The notes under the pieces were generated by a model. The model saw only the letters and a program-made list of their open reading frames with translations, ran no database searches and had not been told where the DNA came from. Below, piece by piece: positions 34,106-45,717 of a stretch of DNA of 64,000 nt. Source of the stretch: Ctenosaura bakeri (lineage: Eukaryota; Chordata; Lepidosauria; Squamata; Iguanidae); contig CAOLHI010002553.1 in assembly GCA_948474755.1 (NCBI GenBank), positions 124,001 to 188,000 of the forward strand, written 5' to 3'. Both the position numbers and the translations under genes were made by a program. Positions within the stretch are counted from its first letter, which is position 1. Each line of letters opens with the position of its first letter.

Positions 34106-35700
34106 ATCTAGTGCTTTAACAAGAGACAGCTTTGCTGTTTGGACTGACTGAAGTGACTGAAGCACTATAGAAGACAAAGCAGAAATCACTTAGGCATCTC
34201 AAATGATACCATGCAGAGTAATCTATACACACACATATACACTAATTCAGATCAGTGTGCATGCTTCCTGCTGACACATGTGCAACAATGATTTTATTTT
34301 TATTTCAGTTTTTCCTGTGGTCATTTCCATTGCTTGGTTTTTAGAGCGGTTTTCCTAGCAAACTTCATTCCATTTAATTTCAAATGTTAGTTTACCACTC
34401 TGTGTGTCTATGTGTGTGTTGGCTGTCTTTCTAACTGATGTTAAGAAAGAACCTTAAACAGATGTACAGATAGACTAAACAGCTGCAGCACTAAAGTAAA
34501 ATGTGTCAAGATTTTTTCAAGAAACCTTCCTTTGTTGATTTGCTTCATTTGATTTGCAGTTTTGCTTTTACTGTGCTGAATACTTGCCATCAATCTTTGC
34601 AATTTTAATACCCTTGATTTCTCTTTCCCTCCATTCCCTCCACCCCCAATTTCAAAAAAGTTTGATTGCAATGAAAGGGGGAAAAAAGAATAAGAAGGAA
34701 AAAGGGGAAAGGGGAATACACAGAATATGACTGTGGGCTAGACATATTCATTAATGTAACACATTTTCTTGAAATTGGCATCTATAAAATGTACATTCAT
34801 GAGCAGAAAAAGAACACCCTTGATTTATCAAATGGGGGTGCATTTGCCAAAGTAGTTTACAGACACAGTAGGAGGCTTGTCTTCAAACCAGATCTCCCAA
34901 TTCCCAGTTCGACCTCATCAAGGCTCTCCCCTTCCCTCAGCTATGTATGGTCTTTCTTGTTCTTATTCCCAACTGCCTGCAGTGTAGTAGCTGATGCTTA
35001 AAGTGGAAAGTATGAGAAAGTTTCTATTGGTGGACTAGAACTCTCATCTCATATGCTAGGAACACATCTTGAGAAGCTTCCTGTGTGTGTGAGTTTCATA
35101 TATGTGTAGGGTAAATGTAGGAAAAGGGTTGCTTTTGGAGTGAGAAACACAGCTTGCAAAAGCTTTCTTGGTTTACAATTTGCACCATCCTTTCCCTGTG
35201 TTTAACCTACAGCTCAGGCAATTGTATGTATGTCAAATGATGGTTGGAAATATTCATTTGCTTTATGCAAAGTCGTCACTTCTATTAGGCCTCCTATGAA
35301 GACTTCATTGGACACATACAGGCAAAGATGGCTGCTAGATATCCTCTTACAGGACATTTAGAGATTTTGATTTTAACAACATAATCCTAAGCATGGATCA
35401 GTAGCTAATGTGCAGCCAGTGCAGATATTATAGCACAGCTGGAAACATCTGTATAGCTCAGTGCTACACTGATCATCCTAGCCCTAGTTTCTGAACATCA
35501 AGGACAGCCCAAAATAAAATCAATTACAGTAGTCTAAATGTGAGGTTGCCAGTGCATGAATTCTTGTTTCCAATGCCTATTTGTGATTATGAAAGCCAGA
35601 CAGTGAAGAAGGCCAACAGGAAGAGAATCAACTAATTTGAAATGTGGGGCTATGGATACCATGGATTACCCAAATGATCAATAAATATGTCCTAGAGTAT
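34106..35700. other. Unrecognised stretch
   Basis: No gene or named repeat is recognised. Composition is ordinary. Confidence 0.45.
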
Positions 35701-35921
35701 ATCAGGCCCTAGTAGTGCAGTGGTTAAATGCTGGTACTGCAGCCACAATGTTGTGAGTTCAATCCTGCAGGGTTCCAGGTTGACTCAGCCTTCCATTCCT
35801 CTGTAGGTCAGTAAAATGAGTACCCAGCTTGTTGGGAGCAATTAGTAAACACATTGTAAACTGTGCAGGGAGTGCTTTGAACTGGTAAATGGTATAGAAA
35901 GGTAATTGCTATTGCTATAAT
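35701..35921 (+). mobile_element. tRNA-headed SINE with (ATTGCT)n tail
   Basis: The A-box region reads GCCCTAGTAGTGCAGTGGTT, then CTGGTACTGCAGCCACAATG and a B box AGTTCAATCCTGC. The body contains AAATGAGTACCCAGCTTGTT, as in the SINE at 20929-21163. The last 25 bp are different: GGTAATTGCTATTGCTAT and not the AAAT-type end. Confidence 0.9.
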
Positions 35922-36197
35922 TTCCCTAAAAGCCAAAATGACCAAATTGCAGCTATCATACTTTGGGTATATCATTAGATGATACGAAAAGATGATGATG
36001 CTTGGTATAATGAGAAGCAGCAGGAAATGACAAAGACCACAACACAGGTGGATAGACTCAACCAAGGAAGTCACAGCCCTGAGTCTGCAGGACTTGAGCA
36101 TGCCTATAGAAGACAAAGTGTCTTGGAGGTGTCTCCTTCATAGGGTCACCATAAGTCAAAATCAACTTGAAGGCAGTTAACAACGACAACAACAGAT
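35922..36197 (+). mobile_element. Bov-B (RTE) LINE 3' end
   Basis: The segment contains GATGATGATGCTTGGTATAA, AAGCAGCAGGAAATGACAAA, GTGGATAGACTCAACCAAGG, GAGTCTGCAGGACTTGAGCA and the terminal TAGGGTCACCATAAGTCAAA with AACAACGACAACAACA. This is the C-terminal coding end and tail of Bov-B with stops and indels. It abuts the SINE immediately upstream. Confidence 0.88.
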
Positions 36198-38059
36198 GAT
36201 TCACAACAGCAAGGCTATCTCTATTCCAGAATGACAATAGAAATGTTAGGCAGCACTGACAAGTCTGACAATGACCACCAAGATAAAAAGTGCAGAGTCC
36301 ACCAATATCTACCAGAGAGACATTTCCTACTCAGGAGCTCAGTCTAATGACAGGTCATCTTTCAGAAGGAATGACTATATAACCACTCCCACCAGGTTTG
36401 AAAGGAGAAACTTATATTGTCTTTGAGAAACCTAAAGGAGATTTGAGAGAAGATCCAGCCATCATTCCTTGCAGGAAGGAACACTACTACAGATCTCTCC
36501 CCGAAGTGACAGAACACTGAGCTCTTATCCAAGGGTAGGCTCTAAAAACAGTTCCACAGTATATTCACTAGTAGCAGCCTCCTATTTGCTGCAGAATTTT
36601 GGTCACCTGTGGTAAGGGCCTCCCTACTGGACAACCTTCCAAAGCGTTCAATGGTTGGGCTCAGCCATCTTTGTTAGTGGCCCAAATTGCCTTTCTCTAA
36701 GCAAGAACCAAGAAAAGCAGCCTCTGTCTGAGCAGGCAGAGCAGCTCCTTCATCTCCTTGCAATGTTAAGCTCTAATGTGGATTTTATCACTTTTCAAAC
36801 AAAAAGGAATATGACACAGTTCTGCTAAAAATACATATAAAACATCCTCCACATCCACAATACTTTTTTTCTTTTTGCAGGCAAAACTGTATATTTTACT
36901 GAACCTCAAAGAGGGGAGGTAATGTCTCCAAAATGCAACAATTTCTATAGCCTTGCCTTGCAAAATCGATTTTTACACAGCAACGTATTTTTTAAACACC
37001 AAAAACCAAGAGCCCAGTCAACAGGGCTGTTAAAGCAGGATTGGTCATTTTAAAGTCCTACAGACTTGTGGCTGCCTGTGTAGTATTTTTTTAAAAAAAG
37101 GAACAAACTTTGCTCATTTTCTTTTCAACCATCTAAGACAGACTCCCCCCCTTACTTGGGAAAGGTTCATTTCTGGGCACCCCTTTAAATGTGTGGTTTG
37201 GTAGAGGCTGACAACCCATCTTCTTAGGGCCTACTGGCCTATTGTTCAAGACAATGTCAGAGTATTCTCTTTCGGGAGTTCATGCTTTGTAACAGAAACA
37301 AATGTCTTTCTACTCTTAAAAAAAGAGATTAATTTCTGAAAGTTTTCTCTGGCAGCAGCAATACAACTGCAACTGAGCTGGCACTGTATGGTTGATAAGC
37401 AGAGTAGGGCATTCAACCTCACTCGATTCAGCTAAGAATTCAAGGTAGGTGGTTGAAGAGTTCAAGTCAGCTTTAGCATGGCATTCTGTGGGGACTGTAC
37501 TTATTCATTCCTTCATTTATTCTTTACTTGCACCTATTTCCCACCTTTGCTTCAAGATGGCATAAATATGCTCAGCCAAGCCAAGAAAGAGAGAAATAGT
37601 GATATGCCTAGTGCCACCTGGCAGTGGAAACTACAAACTAGGTTTACCAACTCCCAGCCCAGTGCTTTCAAACATTGTATCCCACTGGTTCTTATCCTCT
37701 CTGCCTCCATATTCTATCTTTATCCCTATCTGTCTCTTCCATAGCTTTAAGCTGATCAATGTTTAATAAACAGAATCTAAGGGGGAAGCAATGGGAAGGA
37801 ATATTTTTATTACCATCAAGGCCTACCATGCCATTACCACCATCAACAACAATTGCTGCTTTCCACCAAAAACTGGAACTCAAAATGCCTTATAAAAACT
37901 AAAAAGACAGGTGTTAAAAAGCATACATAGGTAAAAGCATATAAAAATTTGTTGTTAATGTAAAGCTATTTCCACAATTAAACCATCTAAACAATTAAAC
38001 TACCCATACTATTAAAAACTATTGAAAACATATATGGTAACTAGCAACCTCCCTTTTCA

Positions 38060-38119
<60 letters not shown>

Positions 38120-38597
38120 GGAGGGAGAGGGAGAGGGAGAGGAAGAGAGACAAGAGGACCAAAACGTACATCAAGGAGGGCAACTGCAAATGATCCAGAG
38201 GGACACTTTTCTACCCCCAGAACTTTCCAGGAGCTGCAAAGACTGCCTAAAATGCTCTTAAACCAATGATGGAAATCTAATTTTGATTTTGAAAAACAGA
38301 TATTTTTTCATGTTAATCAGTGGAGAGCAGATACTGCAACTTATTTAAAAGGAGAGGTCATGCTCCTGAAGGTCTCCAAAAAAGCCAACCATTCCCCCCT
38401 ACCACTGCTTTGAATCCAAAACAGGACCATGTAAGGAGTCTGGAGCAGGTAAGGGCCACAAAAACAGACTTGAGGGCCACATGGAGCCCTTGGGCCATAT
38501 TTTGCCCACGTCTGATATGAATGAATTTTTAAAGATCTTGGTGCTCACATCCCAAGTTCTTGTTGCTCAAAGAGATGTCTCCTTCTGTTGTACAAAA
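36198..38597. other. Unrecognised stretch ending in a compound microsatellite
   Basis: Apart from the microsatellite at 38062-38150, no repeat family or coding signature was recognised. Confidence 0.45.
38062..38150. repeat. (CA)n(GA)n compound microsatellite
   Basis: About 17 CA units are followed directly by about 12 GA units and a degenerate GGGAGA-rich run. Confidence 0.96.
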
Positions 38598-38741
38598 CAT
38601 GGCAACTTTTAGGTGAAACTATCATGGGCTTTCTGGGGTTGAGAGCGTGTGATGGTGGGTATCTATGGCCAAGCAGGGAATTGAGCCCCCTGGTCTCCAG
38701 GGTTATAGTCTAACATTCAATCCACTTCACTGTGCTAACTT
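38598..38741 (-). mobile_element. Sauria-type SINE (antisense)
   Basis: Reading the minus strand: CACAGTGAAGTGGATTGAAT (head), AACCCTGGAGACCAGGGG, CTCAATTCCCTGCTTGGCCA (B box and following block), CCCATGATAG and a last AAAAGTTGCCAT. The order is the same as in the copy at 22581, with a deletion in the middle. Confidence 0.78.
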
Positions 38742-40775
38742 TCCTCTATTTTTTGCATGCCACCAGTTTTGATCTCTCTCCACAACACTGTTCAGTGGTT
38801 AAGGTTTACAGTCCTATGCATACCAAGAGGGAAATAAGTCACGTGGAACTCATACAATTATGCCATAAAGATGCTTTACTATGTCAGGTTGCATGCATAA
38901 AGCTTCAGGAAAAGCTGCAACGGAGCCAATCTGTGTCTCCCATTGCCATTACCTCTAGAGAAACTTGCATAGTTTAACACTACCATAAAAACTGTCAATA
39001 TATTATGTAATTGTCATTATAGCATTTCTGTTTAGTTCTTTTGGGGTAGATTCCTCTGTTGCTCCCGTACATCAGGAATTAAAACCCAGTTTTACGAGAT
39101 GCTGCCAAACAAGGAATTTCCAGATGGAATTTTTATCTGAAATGCTCCTAAGAATACAGGGTTCACATTAGTATTTTGGGGTTAAATCACATTTTAGAAC
39201 ACACAGCAACATTTCCAAGCATCCCACAGAAACCTGAGTTAAATGGCTTGTGCTGAACATTCAGAATAAATACATCTGGTCTTCCTAACAGAAATAGCTG
39301 AGTGAAGTTTCCTTCACATATATCTAGTTCTCATAGTGAGAAGGAAGTAAGGGATGTTCACATGTGATGAAATAAACCTAAAAGGACAAGGTGAAAAGTT
39401 CTAAATACTGATGTACCTTAGCAATAGATTCAGGATTAAGACAAGGTCTTCTGAATTCAAGTAACAGCCTTATTTAGGGATTTGGCAGTCCTGAATTCCA
39501 AGCGTATGAAGAGACTGTCAAGAATGTGCAGACTTGCCATGCCCCCAGACAGTGTTGTGTATGCCAGCACATACCCTGGCAGACAAACACTTGCTGTCAG
39601 TCTGAGGTCATCATAGGTAAATGCAAATGCATTGAACAGATTCCCCTTAGAGACATGAAAATAACTCTGATCATCCCATTTTTTTTTAAATTCTACTTTG
39701 CATTATTCAAGCAAAAACTTGTATCTTACTTTTCTGGGGTTTAGACACCACTCAACCTGACTAAAAACAACTTCACCCCCCCCCCAAAAAAAGCAAATGA
39801 AGATATTATGATAAAAAGCAACCAGATACAAGCAGATTCAATATTATGATAAAAAAATCCAAAGAGGTACAGCATAACACATAGAATAAAGTGCATAAAT
39901 AAATTCCTCATTCACAATGGAAAGAATATTTGTTAATTTTTAAATCCCAGATGAAAAGGGGGTTTCCTGAGTGTCAGGAATTCTGCATGACACAGAGTTT
40001 TGGATAGATGAAAATATTGACAACATTTGTGCAAAAAACTAAAAATATTTTCTATGTAGAAAGCAAGTTTCCTATGTACAAGACATTATTTTCTGCACAG
40101 GAAGCAACAGAAAATATTGTTTCCTGCCCAAAAATAACCCTATTTTCACAGAATAAATTCCAAACTACAAATAGTCCACAAAAGCCATGCAGTTTTCAAG
40201 GACTTTATCACACCAGAGAGAAAATGGTTACATCTTCAGTCTTGCCTATAAGAATTACATTTCTGAAAATTTATATCCTTACTCCTGAATAAACAGGGAG
40301 CTCTATGCCAAATTATCTAAGAGGGTGACAATCAAGGGAAGTGCAGTCACTACACAAAACTCTTAGCAACTATTTAGAAGACATGCTTCCTTAAGTGGAA
40401 AAACCTGTTGTAATAACGAGCTTTCTCATTATCTGGGGAGGGGTTTAGTTCCCCTCCAAACAAACAGTGGGTTAAGGTTGTGTTGCTTTTAAGTAAGAAG
40501 GTGAGCATCATGGAGCCACAACAGAGATCACAATTGACAATTATTCAATGAGGAGGACCATTTTGAGGAATAGTGTAGAAATTTCGAGACACTTCCATAT
40601 GAGGGGTTATAAAAATTTAGGATGCCACAAAGCATGGAGAATAACAAAGAGACTGAGATTTTGGGACTGAGGGAAAGATGTGGGGTGCTGCCCACTTCAT
40701 CTTCCCTAGGAAAGCCTGGTCTCAAGCACAACAAAGAGCTCTAGACTCCTAGTTTCCGATGGCCAACTGACCGGG
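38742..40775. other. Mostly unrecognised stretch
   Basis: A trace of the 'cagtcctatgcata...ggaactcatacaatt' dispersed repeat is at 38808-38875. A C-run followed by an A-run is at about 39776-39792. No genes seen. Confidence 0.42.
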
Positions 40776-41525
40776 ACTCAAGTTGGACTTAAGTTGCTTA
40801 AATGACTTAACTCAGTCTTGACTCAGCAATAAATGATGCACTGACTTGACTCGAGACTTGTATATTTTTAGTGACTGACATGCTGCTCTTGGTTCAGTAA
40901 CATAACACATTTATCCAGAAACCTCACAACTTTGAACCACACTTCCACCTTTTTTATCTGCAGGTCACATGACAATCTATCTCATGCCCAAAGTGTGGGT
41001 GCATTCCTCAGAGAGGAACAACAAATGGGTTAGACAAGGGGCTTGAGGCAGGCTGGAGGTCTGCTTAGCAGGTTATCCCTGTTGCATACCGGAGGAGCCT
41101 TCAAAAACTTTTCCTAAGAGCAGAACAAGACTCGCTTCCAGAGTGCAGGGTACATTTGAGGAACAGCAAATGTGTTAAGCAGCAGGCTTGAGAAGGAAGG
41201 ATCCTTTCTAAAGCTTATGAAGCTTCAGTAATGGGGAGTAAGAAGGATCCTGTTCCCCATTTCTGAAAAATCCTCCAGCTTTGGAAATAGGAAGTAAGAA
41301 GGATCCCGTTCCCCACTTCCAAAGCTGCAGACAGCAAAAATGCTAATGTGGAGGGCTGATTCTGCTTAAATTGTTAAAACTGACTTTATTTGACTCTGTC
41401 CAGAAATTCTGGAATATAAGTTGGGATATAAAGTTGGCTCCCAGACTTGAGACTTGACTTGAAAGTATCTTCAAGGACTTGAGACATGACTTGAGACTTG
41501 GAGTAAAAGACTTAAATACATCACT
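40776..41525 (+). mobile_element. ACTTGA-rich dispersed repeat, copy 1
   Basis: It is bounded by degenerate ACTTGA/GAGACTTG arrays at 40776-40866 and 41440-41516. The core from about 40905 matches, in reverse, the region 45718-46285. A block of roughly 145 bp is partly duplicated inside (GAGGAACAACAAATGGGTTA near 41020 and GAGGAACAGCAAATGTGTTA near 41160). The class is unknown; there are no recognisable termini or coding part. Confidence 0.72.
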
Positions 41526-42195
41526 CTCTAAGACCAAGTACACCATCTGTTTTGTGAGTGGACTAGGAACATTCAGCTAGTTGTGTTAGCGGTTATGTTT
41601 CTTTTTAACCTCAGCTGAATAGGACCTAGGCTGTTTTAAGAACTTTGTAACTACTGCTAAGTAACACCTGAAGGAAATAATGCCTTCATGTAGAAGATGC
41701 CCTTTTGCTAATGTAAGATTGTTTGCTTAGAATAAAACCCTTCCTTTTAAGATCTCTTCTTTCCACCCTGTCTTCATATGCCCTTGTTCAGTGTGTGACT
41801 CTCATCTCCCACAGGAGGAGGAGGGAAAGTCTCTGCAGAGGCAGGAGCAAAAAAGTGAAAGTTAAACCCCTCAGTAACTTCCCACTCAGTAATTTTCCAT
41901 ATGATTGAGTCATATGGGGGGGTAAATTAGTGGGTGCTGGCAGCTAGAAAGTCTTTGGAGAGGTCCCTTCTCCTACGCAAGAGCAGGAGATGGGGCCGGA
42001 GATGTCCTTCTGTCATAGCACACACTCTCATTCAAACACACAGGTAGTCCTCCTTTGTTTAGCAATTGGACATTGGAAAATAAACAAAGGCTTAATTTTC
42101 AAATACAATTACTGAGGCATACTTGTCTGAGGAAACTGTTACTGTAGTTTAGGCCTACTTGGAGATACCCCTAGATATCATTTTGATATCAATAA
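41526..42195. other. Unrecognised stretch
   Basis: An AATAAAACCC signal at about 41731 followed by a pyrimidine-rich run could belong to an old LTR end, but nothing else supports it. Confidence 0.35.
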
Positions 42196-42199
42196 TTTG

Positions 42200-42915
42200 G
42201 CTCTCTTCTACCACCCCTCTCCACGTGTTTGTGAGGCCCCCGAACAAGCACAGAACTAGACTTGGCCACTAATTGCTGAACATTCCATTCTCCACCCAGG
42301 CAGGCCAGAAATAGCCAGATCCTTGCTTTAGACCTCTCTGCAAACACCTTCATTATGTATGCACGCTGTTTACAGAGGACTCCTTCCCCCGAGCAGGCAC
42401 CCTGGCAAACTGAATACTCAACTGCCAAGTACTGAGCATTTGCATACTGGCTAATTCTTTGTCAATTTGGACTTAACTCAATCATGCTAAATTCTGACCT
42501 TTCCAAAGCTTTGTCCCACTCTTAAAATGCATTGTTTTCCCCAAGTAAGGCATAACCTGTAGTCACATTTCTCCCTATAAAAACTCCTGATTCCAAGACC
42601 ATCCTCGGATCACTCCCAAGTTCCAGACCGCCTTGCTGCCGCTTTGCTTGGCGAGCTTCCCCTCAGCTCCACGTGCTGAGATACATTGAACCCCAGCATC
42701 ACTCTCTATCTTCTTTCCGGGCTTCAGGAACAGGTTTGGTATTACCCGAATCAACTATCCCTCTGAAAATCCCGCTATCATACTCACACCTTTATTTTCC
42801 TTAGTTATCTCTGTGTGTGTGTGTGTGTTGCTTACATTGTGTGCCTGTATTTAATAAAGATCATTCATTATTTCCAACACGGTTTGCTTCTTGACTTGGC
42901 CTGACCCCGTAAACA
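42200..42915 (+). mobile_element. Probable solo LTR (endogenous retroelement)
   Basis: A TATAAAAACT box at about 42577 is followed after some 275 bp by AATAAA at about 42854 and a GT-rich region, then a short segment ending ACCCCGTAAACA at 42915. The next bases, TGGGTTACAA at 42918, begin with TGG as a tRNA primer site would. The left end is not certain; the segment begins near a TGTTTGTGAGG. No gag, pol or env similarity follows, so this is a solo LTR or the remnant of one. Confidence 0.5.
42854..42859 (+). terminator. Polyadenylation signal of the LTR
   Basis: AATAAA lies about 275 bp downstream of the TATA-like box and just before a GATCATTCATTATTTCC segment. It is assigned from its position only. 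Confidence 0.45.
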
Positions 42916-44340
42916 TTGGGTTACAAGATCCTGCTGCATTACCCTGCCTCTCGTAGTGCCAACCAGTGTTCCTGACTAATCCCTCATCTTTTGTAATTGT
43001 AAGGTTATTTAGGTTCCCTCCCGGGACCCCCAATAAACAGGGTAACAAAACACTTTTTTGAGAAGGAAAATATATTAACAGTAGGGGATGTGCATTCTAA
43101 TTACTGTCTGTTTTGATACTGAGAAAGCCCATTCTCTGAACAGCCCTCATCAACTAAGTTCCCACCATAATTAGGACACAGAGAAGGGCTTCTCCATTAG
43201 ATCTTCAGATATGGACAGGCTGATAGGGGACTGCATAAGAACTGACACTCAGATAACTGAGATGACCGTTACTAGACAGGATGTGGTACAACTGTGTTTC
43301 ACTTTAGAGAACTTCAGATTTAGGTCTGCAAATCTCTCCTGTGTGTGTGTATTTATAATATGTGCACAAATAGAGCCCTCTTCAAAGGCCTGCCGAGACA
43401 CATGTTGGAGGGCAAAGTGAGCTGAATCTCACTAGCAAATAAAACACACAATCTTATTAGAAAATAATCAAACTCACAGTAATCACGTATTACACACAGG
43501 AGTAATTCCACTGAAACTACTTTTGAGTAAGAAGATGAAGGCTTTCACCTTCATTAAAAGAACAATCATGAGAATTTAATCAAACACTTCTCACAAAAGC
43601 TCTACGAGTTTCATAGTATCTCCTTAATAGCCTTTAATTTATGCCTTCTTTATATAAATTAATCAGCTCGCAATTATTTTGCATCTTTATTTTCAATTCC
43701 AAGGCCAAAAGAAAATTATGTACAGGATATTGTTATGAAATAGCTTGCAAAACACAATTCTATTATTGTTGACATTATGCTGAAGGAACATTTATCATAA
43801 TTTTACTGAGACATATAAAATCCAAACATTGGTTCATTTATCTTAATTATGGTAGAGGAACAACATCCAATGATTTGTATTTAATATCCTTTCTTCATTA
43901 TGTAGCTTTATTTCATCTTTGCAGAAACTGATAATGATACCCTGAAACTCATAAATGCTCATAATAGAATGCTTTAGTTTTCATCAAGGGAAAAGTCCAC
44001 ACACTTGCCCATGGACAATTCTCAAGGACCAGATTGTGATATATAAACTGGAGAATCTGGAGTTTATATTTGTAAACTACACTCCAACTTTCCATGGGTT
44101 TTCTCTCTACACACAGGCTTATACTTTCTCTCCTGTTTTCCAAACTGCATCCTCTCTGCACAAATCAGAATAACTACAACTGAAACCTGCAATAAAATGT
44201 TGCATCAGGGGATGTTCTTGGTTGACTGAACTCAGAACTCTTCTGGGATACTATATCTGTATGATGTAAGCGTTTTTCTCTAAAAAGTTATTTTTTCCTA
44301 AGACTTCTCTTACTTTTGCAGATCTTGGAGTAATTTCAGG
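42916..44340. other. Unrecognised stretch
   Basis: A trace of the 'ggagtaattccactgaaact' dispersed repeat is at 43498-43532. Nothing else is recognised. Confidence 0.42.
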
Positions 44341-44344
44341 TCTC

Positions 44345-44405
44345 TTGTGTGTGTGTGTGTGTGCGTGTGCATGTGTGCACGCACGTGCATGCATGTATGC
44401 ACACA
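44345..44405. repeat. Alternating purine-pyrimidine tract (TG/CG/CA)
   Basis: About 60 bp alternate purine and pyrimidine with several CG and CA steps, beginning as (TG)n and ending GCATGTATGCACACA. Confidence 0.93.
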
Positions 44406-44836
44406 ATTACAAGCTAGGTATTATAATATTCTGCATATTTTGCAAATTTAAGACTGAAAATATGCTATTAGTAGGAAATCATAAACCAATCTATGCTTAC
44501 TGGTCAAGAAATCAGAGTTGTCTGTGCTGAAGAAAAAACATTGTGTGTGCGCACAGCTATGCTAGCTATCAACTATAAGATAAAGAAAAGGAGAATCTCG
44601 CTGAGAGAGAAAACACCAGTGAGAAAACCAAAAAGACTTGCTGCATTGGTAGAATTATACTGAGTCATCCTATGGCAGGTAGCCAGAATAATGGCCACGA
44701 GTTACACACTGAGGTGATGATAGGATACGTAGGACTTTATCCCATAAAAGGTTTGTTGCATGATTTCACTGGCTTAGTTCTGTTTGTAGTCTTTCCTTAT
44801 CACATCATATTATGATTCTCTTGTTGCAATGCATTT

Positions 44837-44891
44837 CTCCTCCTCCTCCTCTTCCTTCTTCTTCTTCGTAGCAGTAGTAGTAATAGTAGTA
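44837..44891. repeat. Trinucleotide-rich tract (TCC, TTC, AGT)
   Basis: Short TCC, then TTC, then GTA/AGT arrays run together. Confidence 0.9.
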
Positions 44892-45047
44892 TCTTATGTA
44901 ATAAAATGTCATGGCACCCACGTATCACAATGTTGACGTATAATATCTATTGAGAAAGAAAAAAATTGATTAAAAAGCTCATAGACAAAAGAAAACACAT
45001 AAAGGAGAAGAATATCCAAATCAGAAAGAAAAATACAAAGTTTAATG

Positions 45048-45048
45048 A

Positions 45049-45092
<44 letters not shown>

Positions 45093-45105
45093 GAGAAAGA
45101 AAGAG
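45048..45105. repeat. (GAAA)n microsatellite
   Basis: About fourteen GAAA units with one GAGA interruption. It sits at the 3' side of the antisense L1 fragment next to it and may have grown from its tail. Confidence 0.95.
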
Positions 45106-45712
45106 TTACTCCCTTCCCAAACAGTGATAAGTGTTTCCTAATAAACATCTTCTCCTAAAACATAGATAGGCTTACCAAGTTTTCTACAGCAAAATAATTC
45201 TTTGGTCACTGATTAAGTACAATTAGAATTACTAAATAAGATTCTGGACTTATTCTTCAAAACTTTCTATAGACAGTTTCCCTTATCTAAATTCCCAGAG
45301 AGGAATTTCCACTCTTGCCTAAATTGTTCAACAGATTTGTCACTTTTTAGTAACATTGTTTATTTATCCAACTCTGCCATTTCATGGAGTTTCAAGAGCT
45401 CATCATTAACTGTGGGAATATGGGCATCCTTCCACCTCTGGGCAAAAGTTATTCTGGCACCATAGATCATATATAATAAGATTCTCCAATGTTTGTTTCT
45501 TATTTGAATATCAATTCCATCAAGGATATTAAGTAGATGTATTTCTGGCTGCATAGAGAAGTTAGTTTCGAGAGTTTTTGTAATGTGTTTATGAATTTGT
45601 TTCCAAAACTTGCTTGCCTTGTTATACTGCCATCATAAATAGTAAAAAGATTCTTTTTGGTCACATTTCCAACATTTACTATTATTATTCCCAATTTTCA
45701 GTGATGTATTTT
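45106..45712 (-). pseudogene. L1 ORF2 C-terminal fragment (antisense)
   Basis: On the minus strand the first piece, 45712 to about 45500, has the motif order KCWKCDQKESF and then a Trp-rich stretch, with a frame shift before the second piece. The second piece (45360-45554) contains LNILDGIDIQ, RILLYMIYGARITFAQRWKD and ELLKLHEMAELDK, the extreme C-terminus of L1 ORF2. The frame then decays into a 3' UTR. The element is 5'-truncated inside the Cys-rich region and is inactive. Confidence 0.88.
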
Positions 45713-45717
45713 TCACT

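Noticed and set aside
41580..41812. LTR end suggested by AATAAAACCC and a terminal CCCACA
   Set aside because: No promoter box at the right distance and no second terminus.
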